Shown here in pieces: positions 21,905 through 28,960 of a DNA stretch of 41,493 bases. The number at the start of each line of letters is the position of its first letter. Positions within the stretch are counted from its first letter, which is position 1. The notes beneath the pieces are model-generated. The model was not told the DNA's origin. It was given only the letters and a program-made list of their open reading frames with translations, and did not search any database. Source of the stretch: CAZRDB01 sp964598695 (GTDB taxonomy: Bacteria; Armatimonadota; Zipacnadia; UBA1398). The translations under genes and the position numbers were made by a program. Location of the stretch: contig CAZRDB010000017.1 in the NCBI GenBank assembly GCA_964598695.1, positions 1-41,493 of the forward strand, in the 5' to 3' direction.

Positions 21905-23312
21905 GGGCGCTGTGGAGCTGACCAGCACCGAGTTCCAGGAGGGCATCGCGACGGCGGTCGCCAAGGCCGTGTCGCCGCTCCTCAACGAGTTCATCGAGTG
22001 GAAGAAGACGGCCGCGGCCGACGCGGCGACGATCGAGGAGGCCGAGCAGAGGGCGCAGGCGCTGCGCGAGCGACTCGAGGCGACCGAGAACCGGCTGAGC
22101 GACGTGGAGAAGTCGGTCGCCGAGGGGCAGAAGCTGCGGCCCGAGATCGGGGTGGGCGGCTACTTCGACGAGTGGCCGATCAGCCCCCGCAGGTTGCGCC
22201 GCGCGCCGCGCGACGAGCAGGAGAAGCAGGCCCAGCTGCTCAACGACTCGCTCCTGATCGTCTGGCACTACGCCAAGGACCGGTCGAAGGCGGTCCAGGC
22301 GCTGCTGGACGAGATGGACGTGCCGGAGGGCGCGGCGGTGCGCAAGGCGCTCGACACCTACACCTCCGCCGGCGGCGCCGAGTGGATCCCGACGATCATG
22401 TCGACCCAGTTCATCGAGGCCGTCGACTACCGCACGGTGGTCAAGCCGCTCATCCCGGTGATGGGGATGACGGCGAAGAACGTGACGCTGCCGGGCGGCG
22501 ACGGCGACGCGGACGTCTACCGGCTGACAGGCGCGGAGAACACGGCTCCGACCGAGAGCACGAAGCCCGGCTCGCGCAACGTGCAGTTCAACGCCGAGGA
22601 CCTGGCCGCCCGCCGGAGCTACTCCGACAACCTCGAGCAGGACGCGGTGATCTCGGCGGTCGACTACCTGCGCGGCCGGCTGGCCCGCGGGATCGCGCGA
22701 CAGCTCGACCTGGCGATCCTCGACGGCGACACGTCGGGGACGCACATGGACTCCGACGTCACGCTGGCGACCGATCCGCGCAAGATGTGGATCGGGCTGC
22801 GGAGGAAGGCGCGGACCGACGCCGGGGCCAACGTCGACCTGGGGACGTTCAACCTGGACGGCCTGCTGTCGATGCCGGCGAACATGCAGGAGTACGCCGA
22901 CTACCCCGAGGACCTCGTGTGGCTCTTCGCCTCGAAGACCTACTGGGGCAAGCTGATCACGCTCAAGGACGCGGCCGACAACCCGGCCTTCCTGCCGGCC
23001 TACGCGCCGGGCGTCCAGACCCCCATCGTGACGGGCCAGATCGGCTGGCTGGCGGGGATCCCGGTGGTCTACAGCGGCCTGGTGCGCACCAACCTCAACG
23101 CCACCGGCGTCTACGACGGCACCACGACCACGAAGACGGTGGCCTACCTGGTGAACCGCCAGGCCTGGCTGCTGGGCGAGCGTCGGGAGATCACGTTCGA
23201 GTCCGGCAAGGACATCGAGACCGGGACCTTCAAGCTCGTGGCCCGCTGGCGGGGCGACCTGCAGCACATGATGGGTACCGGCCGCTCCACGGCCATGGCC
23301 TACAACATCTAG
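21891..23312 (+). CDS. major capsid protein (HK97 fold)
   Basis: A 473-residue protein. Residues about 10-90 form a predicted coiled coil (EWKKTAAADAATIEEAEQRAQALRERLEATENRLSDVEKSV), the delta/scaffold domain typically removed by the protease. The main domain has the family's run: TSAGGAEWIPTIMSTQFIEAVDYRTVVKPLIPVMGM, LDGDTSG, LASKTYWGKLI-like FASKTYWGKLITLKDAAD, then GWLAGIPVVYSGLV and a C-terminal RWRGDLQHM segment. It forms the icosahedral shell. ATG 21891 has GGGAAGGA upstream. The location after the protease and before connectors confirms it. Secure. Confidence 0.93.
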   Translation: MADAEGAVELTSTEFQEGIATAVAKAVSPLLNEFIEWKKTAAADAATIEEAEQRAQALRERLEATENRLSDVEKSVAEGQKLRPEIGVGGYFDEWPISPRRLRRAPRDEQEKQAQLLNDSLLIVWHYAKDRSKAVQALLDEMDVPEGAAVRKALDTYTSAGGAEWIPTIMSTQFIEAVDYRTVVKPLIPVMGMTAKNVTLPGGDGDADVYRLTGAENTAPTESTKPGSRNVQFNAEDLAARRSYSDNLEQDAVISAVDYLRGRLARGIARQLDLAILDGDTSGTHMDSDVTLATDPRKMWIGLRRKARTDAGANVDLGTFNLDGLLSMPANMQEYADYPEDLVWLFASKTYWGKLITLKDAADNPAFLPAYAPGVQTPIVTGQIGWLAGIPVVYSGLVRTNLNATGVYDGTTTTKTVAYLVNRQAWLLGERREITFESGKDIETGTFKLVARWRGDLQHMMGTGRSTAMAYNI

Positions 23313-23320
23313 CCCGCACC

Positions 23321-23365
23321 GACGAGCGCAGGAGGGGCCCTCGTCGGCCCCTCCTGCGGGAGGGG
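23321..23365 (+). promoter_or_regulatory. mutually exclusive RNA hairpins controlling the post-capsid gene
   Basis: Stem A: GCAGGAGGGGCC (23328-23339) pairs perfectly (12 bp) with GGCCCCTCCTGC (23346-23357) around loop CTCGTC. Stem B: CCCCTCC (23348-23354) pairs with GGAGGGG (23359-23365), which is the Shine-Dalgarno of the next gene. Stem C: GACGAG (23321-23326) pairs with the stem-A loop CTCGTC (23340-23345). A and B share the same C-rich strand, so forming A frees the ribosome site and forming B hides it. The pairings are seen; switching is inferred. Confidence 0.5.
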
Positions 23366-23373
23366 TGATCGCG

Positions 23374-23658
23374 ATGCCAGTGCTTCGGAACGTCGGTGAC
23401 ACGCAGTACACCGGGTGGGACCTGGACGCAGGCCAGAGCGTGAGCGCCGAGCCCGGCGCCACCATGGTCGTGAGCGACGCGAAGGCGGAGCAGCTCGAGC
23501 GGGACTTCCCGGGCTGCTGGGCCAGAGCGACGGACCACGCGGCCGACCGGCTGTCCGAGCCGCCCCAGGAGGCCGAGGCCGTCCCCGAGGCCACCAAGCC
23601 TCGCGCCCGCCCTCCTCGTGACAAGCTCGCGCCACCGTCGCGCGCGAAGGGGCGGTAG
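23374..23658 (+). CDS. small virion-region protein, unknown
   Basis: A 94-residue protein at ATG 23374, 8 bp after GGAGGGG; the GTG at 23365 overlaps that site and is less likely. The N-terminal half (VLRNVGDTQYTGWDLDAGQSVSAEPGATMVVSDAKAEQLERDFPGCW) looks like a small beta-rich domain seen in short proteins just after phage capsid genes ('v.ni.....g..i.pg....v....a..l....p..w'). The C-terminal 40 residues are Pro/Ala/Arg-rich and disordered. It may be a capsid accessory protein, but no decoration activity can be shown. It ends 2 bp before the connector gene. Confidence 0.55.
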   Translation: MPVLRNVGDTQYTGWDLDAGQSVSAEPGATMVVSDAKAEQLERDFPGCWARATDHAADRLSEPPQEAEAVPEATKPRARPPRDKLAPPSRAKGR

Positions 23659-23660
23659 CG

Positions 23661-24221
23661 ATGGCTCTGGTGACGGCGGCCGAGGTGAAGCTGTGGGTGC
23701 CCCAGGCCGTGGGCAACGACGACCGCATCCCCGACGCGATCGTCCAGGCCCACGGCCTCGCGGAGCACTACTGCCGCAGGTGGCTCGAGCTGGCCGACCG
23801 CGCCGAGACGCTGTCGCCGCCGGCGGGCGCCGACTCGGTAGCGCTGCGCGGGTACCCCGTGGTCAGCGTGGCGAGCGTTGAGCTCGCTCCGCTGTCGTCG
23901 AGCCCCGAGCCGCTCGCCGCGGACCAGTACCTCGTCGACCAGGAGGCGGGGCTGGTGCACTTCCCGTTCCGCGTGCCCGGCGGGCCGCTGTCGGTGCGCG
24001 TGACGTACCGGGGCGGCTACACGGCAGAGACGGCCCCGCCGGCGCTCCGGCGCGCGCTGTTCCAGCTGGTGGCCTGGTTGCTCGAGACGCGAGGCGACGT
24101 GGGCTTCACCCAGACCGCGATGGACGGGGTGTCGCTGACCCGCGAGCCGCTGGTCGACGGGGTTCCGGAGAGCATCGCCCGCGCCCTCGACGCCTTCCGG
24201 TCGGGAGGTGCGGGACCGTGA
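23661..24221 (+). CDS. head-tail connector (HK97 gp6-like)
   Basis: A 186-residue protein. MALVTAAEVKLWVPQAVGNDDRIPDAIVQAHGLAEHYCRRWLE matches the start of gp6-like connectors ('mal.t.aevK..l.......D..i..li..A...ve...gr'), then GYPVVSVASVELAP, FPFRVPGGPLSVRVTYRGGYTAETAPPALRRALFQLVAWLLETR, the strand-turn-helix block typical of this fold. It forms the ring below the portal that closes the head and receives the tail. It overlaps the next gene by GTGA. Good call. Confidence 0.85.
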   Translation: MALVTAAEVKLWVPQAVGNDDRIPDAIVQAHGLAEHYCRRWLELADRAETLSPPAGADSVALRGYPVVSVASVELAPLSSSPEPLAADQYLVDQEAGLVHFPFRVPGGPLSVRVTYRGGYTAETAPPALRRALFQLVAWLLETRGDVGFTQTAMDGVSLTREPLVDGVPESIARALDAFRSGGAGP

Positions 24222-24550
24222 GCCTCCTAAGCCGCATGACCGAGATCGTCGACGTCTACGCCCGCAGCCCCGAGACCGATGAGTGGCTCTCCCTGGCTGT
24301 GGGCGTGGCGTGCTCGATCACCGAGGGGCCGCTGGGCGGTGGGCGCCGCGAGCAGCAGCTCCTCGACCCCGAGGTGACCCACACCGCTCGGACCGTGACG
24401 CCGGCGGAGACGTTCGCGGCCGGCCAGCGGCTCCGGCGCCCCTCGGACGGCGCCGAGTGGGTGGTCCGGGCGGCACGTCGGGCAGGCGGCACTGGCGCAG
24501 CGCACACGCAGCTCGCGCTGATGGAGAGCGAGCCGACGATCGGTCGGTGA
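24218..24550 (+). CDS. head closure / head-tail joining protein
   Basis: A 110-residue mostly beta-strand protein beginning at GTG 24218. LLSRMTEIVDVYARSPETDEWLSLAVGVACSITE...VTHTARTVTPAETFAAGQRLRRPSDGAEWVVRAARR resembles phage head-tail joining proteins (SPP1 gp16 / HK97 gp7 type: 'R.v.i......de.G....w....v.a.v.......................r....i..g..v...g..y.v'). Position between connector and gp10-like protein agrees. It probably seals the DNA exit channel. Confidence 0.7.
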   Translation: MSLLSRMTEIVDVYARSPETDEWLSLAVGVACSITEGPLGGGRREQQLLDPEVTHTARTVTPAETFAAGQRLRRPSDGAEWVVRAARRAGGTGAAHTQLALMESEPTIGR

Positions 24551-24564
24551 GGGAGGTGAACGGG

Positions 24565-25095
24565 ATGGACGTCGAGGTGCACCTGAGCGAGCGGCTGCAG
24601 GTCTTCCTCGAGCGTGGAGGGGCGATCATCACGGGAGCCCTGAAGAAGGGCTTCACCAAGGTCGTGCTGCTCGTGGAGGCCACGGCGAAGCGCACCGCCT
24701 ACGCCGGCCACCCCGACCACCTCCAGGGCGACACGGGCCGGTTCCGTCAGAGCATCACGCACGAGATCCCGTTCCCCGAGGGCTACGTGGGCAGCAACGT
24801 CGCCTATGCGGCCATCCACGAGTTCGGCGGCACGATCCTGCCTCGGACTGCCCAGTGGCTCACGATCCCGGCCGAAGGGGTGAAGGGCTACGCGCGCGAC
24901 CGCAACGACCTGCACTTCGTGCCCGTCCGCCCCGACCTTGCCCTCCTGCTCGACGGCGGGGACCAGCTCGTCTACACGCTGGTGAAGCAGGTCGAGATCG
25001 AGCCCCGCCCGACGTTCGGCCCGGCGCTCGAGGCAACGAAGCCCCGGATCCCCGAGGTCATGGGCAACACGCTCTACGGGGAGATGGCGACATGA
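24565..25095 (+). CDS. HK97 gp10-like / phage virion morphogenesis protein
   Basis: A 176-residue protein at ATG 24565 with GGAGGT 8 bp upstream. YAGHPDHLQGDTGRFRQSITHE and NVAYAAIHEFGGTILPRTAQWLTIPAEG are characteristic of the gp10-like/Mu gpG virion-morphogenesis family ('tG.Lr.si.....v.v.......YA.ihEfGg.i.p'), and the C-terminal EIEPRPTFGPALEAT is the usual 'ipaRPflg.' end. Such proteins are tail-completion or head-tail joining factors. It overlaps the next gene by ATGA. Good call. Confidence 0.85.
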   Translation: MDVEVHLSERLQVFLERGGAIITGALKKGFTKVVLLVEATAKRTAYAGHPDHLQGDTGRFRQSITHEIPFPEGYVGSNVAYAAIHEFGGTILPRTAQWLTIPAEGVKGYARDRNDLHFVPVRPDLALLLDGGDQLVYTLVKQVEIEPRPTFGPALEATKPRIPEVMGNTLYGEMAT

Positions 25096-25517
25096 GCATC
25101 GAGACGCTGTGCGACTCCGTCGCCGACATCCTGCGCGAGGGACTCCGCGGTGAGTGCACGGTCGAGTTCCCGTGGCGTCTCGAAGCGCCCCGCGCCATGA
25201 CGCTGTTCGTGCAGCCGGCCGCCGAGAGCGGCGAGCAGGGCTTCGCGATCGGGAACATCACCGCCGACGAAGGGGTGGAGTTCGACCTCATCGTCGAGGT
25301 CCCCTGGGATGACCGCGAGGCGACGATGCGGAGGCTGATCGCGGTGTCCGACGCCGCCAAGAGGCAGGTCCGGCTCCACCGGGACTTGGGCGACCACTTC
25401 AGCGGCATGCACGGCAGGACTCTCTACCGCTTCGTGACCCGACCCGGTGTGGCCAAGCCGTGCTTCACCGCGACCACGCGCTGCCGCTACCAGACGATCT
25501 ACGACGAGGAGGACTGA
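25092..25517 (+). CDS. tail terminator/completion-like protein
   Basis: A 141-residue alpha/beta protein starting at ATG 25092 in ATGA overlap. It has no strong signature, but size, position (after the gp10-like gene and before the tail tube) and the pattern ETLCDSVADILRE...FDLIVEVPWDDREATMRRLIAVSDAAKRQVRLHRDL fit tail terminator proteins such as lambda gpU or HK97 gp10-downstream genes, which cap the tail. Called mostly from synteny. Confidence 0.5.
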   Translation: MSIETLCDSVADILREGLRGECTVEFPWRLEAPRAMTLFVQPAAESGEQGFAIGNITADEGVEFDLIVEVPWDDREATMRRLIAVSDAAKRQVRLHRDLGDHFSGMHGRTLYRFVTRPGVAKPCFTATTRCRYQTIYDEED

Positions 25518-25518
25518 G

Positions 25519-25806
25519 ATGGCTGCCAAGCCCGGAGAGAAGGCGCTGCTCGCCGAGCCCGTCGCGCTGGCGCGGGCGCTGGTGCGCGAGGGCAAGCGGT
25601 CGGGGCTGGACGCCCTGCGGCTGGTCGCGCCCGCGGTGCAGGTGCTGTGGGAGGCGCGCGGCGGACCGGCGGCACTCAGCGGCGACCCGACCGCGCTGCC
25701 GGCCGATCGCGCGGTGCTGGCCGCGCTCGGGTACGACGTGAGTCCGGACACGGGCGAGCTGACGCTCGCGCGCGTCCTGCGAGGGGAGGCGGCGTCCGAT
25801 GGCTAG
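25519..25806 (+). CDS. small protein between tail completion and tail tube genes, unknown
   Basis: A 95-residue protein starting at ATG 25519, one base after the previous stop. It is helical, Ala/Leu/Arg-rich (LLAEPVALARALVREGKRSGLDALRLVAPAVQVLWEARGG) with a short C-terminal segment (LGYDVSPDTGELTLARVLRGE). No family is recognised. It overlaps the tail tube gene by 8 bp, which supports its being real. The place in the operon suggests a minor structural or assembly role. Confidence 0.5.
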   Translation: MAAKPGEKALLAEPVALARALVREGKRSGLDALRLVAPAVQVLWEARGGPAALSGDPTALPADRAVLAALGYDVSPDTGELTLARVLRGEAASDG

Positions 25807-26662
25807 GGGCATCTGCCAGTACGCGACCCACAACGCGACCGACAGTTGGACGACGAGCAAGCCGTTCGGGCTGTGCACGGGCGTGAAGTTCGCGACCGGC
25901 CCGGCTGCCCAGCACGTGCAGGGGCTGGGGGACGATGACGAGATCGTTGGCGGGCTGGTGAAGCCGGCCTTCAGCGCCGAGTTCCTGCCGTGCGACGCCG
26001 ACCTGATCGAGCTGTCGGCGCGGGCGACGACCGGGTACCCGTGCTCGGCGTTGACCGAGTTCTACGCGCGCATCGGGGCGGGGTTCGACTACCTCTACAC
26101 CGGCTGCAAGGTCGACAAGCTCGCGCTGTCGTGTGCCGTCGAGAAGTTCCTCCAGGGCAAGCTCGACGTGGCGGCGCTCAGCCGGACGCAGTCGGCGCTC
26201 GCGAAGCCCACAGGGATCGCTGCCCGCCGCAAGCCGTTCCTCTGGCACAAGAGCACCGCCTGCACGGTGGGTGGCGCCGACTACCAGATCGAGGCCTGGG
26301 AGGTCGTGCGGGCCAACAACGTCGCCCACGACACCGACCTCAACGGACCGGGCGTGATGCCGGCGGGTCCCAAGCGGCTGGTGGAGGGCGACGAGGCCGT
26401 CACGCTCGAGCTGACGCTCAAGCAGGAGCTGCCCGAGTCGGTCACCGGCACCTATGGCAGCGACATCCTCACCAACATCGCCTTCTCGACCACGCTGCGC
26501 AGCGTGCTGAACGACCAGCTCACGGTGGCGGTGGCCGCGATGGCGCTGTTCAAGGGCGACCTCCAGGCGGAGCCGGGGGGCAAGGTCCAGACCTTCCGCT
26601 ACTCCTTCGAAGCCAAGCTCAACAGCAACCCGCTGACGACGACCTACACGCAAGGCGGCTAG
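25799..26662 (+). CDS. major tail tube protein (putative)
   Basis: A 287-residue protein at ATG 25799 with GGGGAGG about 10 bp upstream. The position (after tail completion, before the G/T chaperone pair) is that of the tail tube gene. Features that fit: FSAEFLPCDADLIELSARATTGYP, then SAVEKFLQ-like spacing and a C-terminal run VQTFRYSFEAKLNSNPLTTTYT, as in phage tube proteins that end in a beta-sandwich. It stacks in rings to form the tail tube around the tape measure. Sequence motif support is modest; synteny support is good. Confidence 0.7.
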   Translation: MARGICQYATHNATDSWTTSKPFGLCTGVKFATGPAAQHVQGLGDDDEIVGGLVKPAFSAEFLPCDADLIELSARATTGYPCSALTEFYARIGAGFDYLYTGCKVDKLALSCAVEKFLQGKLDVAALSRTQSALAKPTGIAARRKPFLWHKSTACTVGGADYQIEAWEVVRANNVAHDTDLNGPGVMPAGPKRLVEGDEAVTLELTLKQELPESVTGTYGSDILTNIAFSTTLRSVLNDQLTVAVAAMALFKGDLQAEPGGKVQTFRYSFEAKLNSNPLTTTYTQGG

Positions 26663-26672
26663 GAGGCCCCCC

Positions 26673-27098
26673 GTGGATGAGAGCACCTCTCGCGTTTCCC
26701 TGCTCACGCAGTTCGCTGGCGCTCGAACCGTCTCGACGACGATTCAGGGTCGGGTGTGGGAGCTGCGCGCCCCCTCGCTCGGGGTGCTCGGGGAGATCGA
26801 GTCGCTCGAGGGCAACCAGTTCGAGCGGCTCGCTCGGATGGTCTGGCTGATCGGGCGCGGCTCAACCGAACGGCCGGGGGCGGAGGGATGGCTCGACGCC
26901 TACCCGACGTGGCAGGCGTTCGCAGCCTCGGCCGACGTCACGGACATCGGCGAGCTCAACCGCGTCTGCTTCGAGTTCCTCCCCTGGGTACGGGCTGTTG
27001 TCGAGCGCATGGAAGCCGTCGAGCAAGCCGTTCTCGAGGCCAGCTCCGGCGATGGGCGTGCGCCCGCGCCCGCCGGGGACGGTGGGGCGCCCTTTTGA
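26673..27098 (+). CDS. tail assembly chaperone, G part
   Basis: A 141-residue protein starting at GTG 26673 (AGGAGG at 26661-26666, 6 bp upstream). It lies between tail tube and tape measure, where lambda G lies, and is of matching size and composition: VWELRAPSLGVLGEIESLEGNQFERLARMVWLIGRG, then an acidic/Ala-rich tail. The gene ends in CCC-TTT-TGA, and a second frame that overlaps it continues to the tape measure (see the frameshift feature). The G product and a G-T fusion would wrap the tape measure protein during tail assembly. Confidence 0.75.
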   Translation: MDESTSRVSLLTQFAGARTVSTTIQGRVWELRAPSLGVLGEIESLEGNQFERLARMVWLIGRGSTERPGAEGWLDAYPTWQAFAASADVTDIGELNRVCFEFLPWVRAVVERMEAVEQAVLEASSGDGRAPAPAGDGGAPF

Positions 27099-27324
27099 GG
27101 ACCTGGTCGATGTCTGCGTCGGCCTGGCACTTGAGTTCGGATGGTCCCCGCGCGACGTCCTGACGCTCACGCTCGATGAGATCGAGGCGTGGGCACAGGG
27201 CCTGTGGCGGGTCCGACAGCGGCAGCGCCAGACGGCCGCCGACGGGGACACGTTCATCGGCCCGGACGTGGATGAGGTCCGCGCGATGGAGGCAGAGGCG
27301 AGGAGGTGCTCCTGTGGGCAGTGA
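27052..27324 (+). CDS. tail assembly chaperone, T part (made by +1 frameshift)
   Basis: This frame is +1 relative to the G part. It can be read from ATG 27052, but that lacks a ribosome site, so it is more likely translated as the C-terminus of a G-T fusion covering 26673-27324. From the slip site the sequence is EDLVDVCVGLALEFGWSPRDVLTLTLDEIEAWAQGLWRVRQRQRQ..., a helical segment like other T domains ('...l...f.wt..e....t..el......'). It ends just where the tape measure gene starts. The protein is supported by synteny and by the overlap pattern; the free start is doubtful. Confidence 0.6.
   Translation: MGVRPRPPGTVGRPFEDLVDVCVGLALEFGWSPRDVLTLTLDEIEAWAQGLWRVRQRQRQTAADGDTFIGPDVDEVRAMEAEARRCSCGQ
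27090..27098 (+). promoter_or_regulatory. candidate +1 programmed frameshift site CCC-TTT-TGA
   Basis: At the G stop codon the bases are CCC (27090-27092), TTT (27093-27095), TGA (27096-27098). Because four T's follow the C's, a ribosome paused at the slow TGA can slip one base forward, from TTT to TTT, and read GAG-GAC-CTG in the T frame. A G-rich stretch GGTGGGG (27081-27087) lies 5 bp before the TTT, similar in arrangement to the Shine-Dalgarno stimulator of the bacterial prfB +1 site. The overlap is seen; frameshifting is inferred. Confidence 0.6.
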
Positions 27325-28957
27325 CATGACGCTGGCGGTGATCCTCAACGCGATCGACAACGCCAGCGCCACCGTCGCGGCGGTCGGCGACCAGGTCGAC
27401 GCCACGGCCGGGCGCATGGGACGCATGGGCCAGCAAGCTGCGAGCGCGGGGAAGGGCCTCATGGCGGCTGGAGGTGCGGTGACGGGAGCCCTCACGGCAG
27501 CTGCCTACTCCGCCGCTGCCTACGCGGACAACATCGAGGAGATGGCGCAGCGGACCGGTCTCAGCTCGGAACAACTTCAGTTCCTCGACTACGCCGCGAG
27601 CCTCTCGGGCAGTAGCCTCGAGGCAGTTGCGGGCGGTGTGGCCCGGCTCCAGAGGGGGATGGTCGGAAGCCCCCAGAAGTTCGCCGAGCTGGGGATCGCC
27701 GTGCACGACTCGGCGGGCAAGATGCGGAACGCCTACGACGTGATGGGCGACGTAGCCGAGCTGATCCGCAACGCGCCCGATGACGCGACGCGGACCGCCA
27801 TCGCCATGCAGGCGTTTGGCCGCGGAGGCGCTCAACTGCTCCCTCTGTTGGCCAATGGGCGGGAGGGGCTGCAGCAACTCAAGGATGGCTTCCAGGCCGT
27901 GGGAGGCGCGATGCCGACGGCGGCCGCGGCCGAGTTCCAGGACCAGCTCGACCAAGCGAAGTCCGGCTCGCTCATGCTGGTCCGCGCGATCGGTGCCGCG
28001 CTCATCCCGACCCTCTCCGACCTCACAGGGAGGGTGGTGGCGTGGGTCGGCCACGCCAGGGAGTGGGTCGCCCACAACCAGGGCCTCATCCGAACCGCGT
28101 TCGAGTTGGGCAAGTGGCTGCTGGTGGTGGGGGGCACGCTCTACGCGGTGGGCAAGGCGGCGATGTGGGTCAACGCGGTCACCCAGGCGGTTGCGGTCGC
28201 CAAAGGGCTGTGGACTGCCGCCACGGCCGCCCAGACCGCGGCAGAGGGTGGGTTGGCTACCGCAAGCGCCACGGCGGGGGCCGTTTCGTTCGCGGCCATG
28301 CTGCCCGTCATCGCGGTCGTGGGGGCCCTGGTCCTCGCCGTCATGGCCGTCGCGTTCGCGTGGAAGGAAGCGAAGCGCACCGCCCAGGAGTACCGCGAGC
28401 TCCATGCCGCCCAAGCACGAGCCGACGTGACCGACTCCATGTACCGCTTCGCCAGCGAGTGGAAGAGGACGCACGGGACGACAAAGGGGTGGCGCGAGGC
28501 GTGGGAGCGCACCGACGAAGCGAAGAAGCTGCTGGCAGAGGCGGATCGCCAGGAGGGCGTCGCGTCCAAGGGCCGCGCGAACGCCGCGAAGGACGGCGGC
28601 ATCGAGGGGTTGCTTGCTCAGGCCAAGGCGGCGCAGCAAGAGGCCGAGCGCATGCAGGCGGGCGTGACTGCCGGCGCCGCAGCGCTCCCCGGGCAAGCCG
28701 CCTCCAGTAGAGGGCCCGTGGCCGTCGCCGGCCTTGCGGCGGACTCGGCGTCAGGCGTCGGCCTGCCGGGCGCATCGGCGCCTGTCGGCCCGATGCTGAG
28801 CATCAGCCCCGGCACGGTCCTCGAGGTCGGCGGCTCGCTCCTGGAGTCGATCGACGGCCACCTGCTCGCCATCCGACAGAGCCTGTCTGGTGGGCTGCAA
28901 CAGCAGATGAGCCAGGGCGTGGAGGCCATCGCGACGCAGGCATGGGCGGGGGGCTAG
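27314..28957 (+). CDS. tail tape measure protein
   Basis: A 547-residue protein. GTG 27314 is preferred to ATG 27326 because AGGAGGT lies 6 bp upstream of the former and 18 bp from the latter. The sequence is Ala/Gly/helix-rich: AGRMGRMGQQAASAGKGLMAAGGAVTGALTAAAYSAAAYADNIEEMAQRTGLSSEQLQFLDYAASLSGSSLEAV (the TP901-type core start), two hydrophobic stretches at about 268-288 and 325-348, and a coiled C-terminal region. Tape measure length sets tail length, at about 1.5 angstrom per residue, giving near 80 nm, a shortish siphovirus tail. It probably also helps DNA enter the cell. Secure as tape measure. Confidence 0.88.
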   Translation: MGSDMTLAVILNAIDNASATVAAVGDQVDATAGRMGRMGQQAASAGKGLMAAGGAVTGALTAAAYSAAAYADNIEEMAQRTGLSSEQLQFLDYAASLSGSSLEAVAGGVARLQRGMVGSPQKFAELGIAVHDSAGKMRNAYDVMGDVAELIRNAPDDATRTAIAMQAFGRGGAQLLPLLANGREGLQQLKDGFQAVGGAMPTAAAAEFQDQLDQAKSGSLMLVRAIGAALIPTLSDLTGRVVAWVGHAREWVAHNQGLIRTAFELGKWLLVVGGTLYAVGKAAMWVNAVTQAVAVAKGLWTAATAAQTAAEGGLATASATAGAVSFAAMLPVIAVVGALVLAVMAVAFAWKEAKRTAQEYRELHAAQARADVTDSMYRFASEWKRTHGTTKGWREAWERTDEAKKLLAEADRQEGVASKGRANAAKDGGIEGLLAQAKAAQQEAERMQAGVTAGAAALPGQAASSRGPVAVAGLAADSASGVGLPGASAPVGPMLSISPGTVLEVGGSLLESIDGHLLAIRQSLSGGLQQQMSQGVEAIATQAWAGG

Positions 28958-28960
28958 GCG

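Noticed and set aside
23321..23357. A complete H-type pseudoknot after the capsid gene (GACGAG with the hairpin loop, plus the 12-bp stem)
   Set aside because: The connecting loops would be 0-1 bases across a 12-bp stem, which is sterically impossible for both stems to form fully together. The pairings were treated as alternatives instead.
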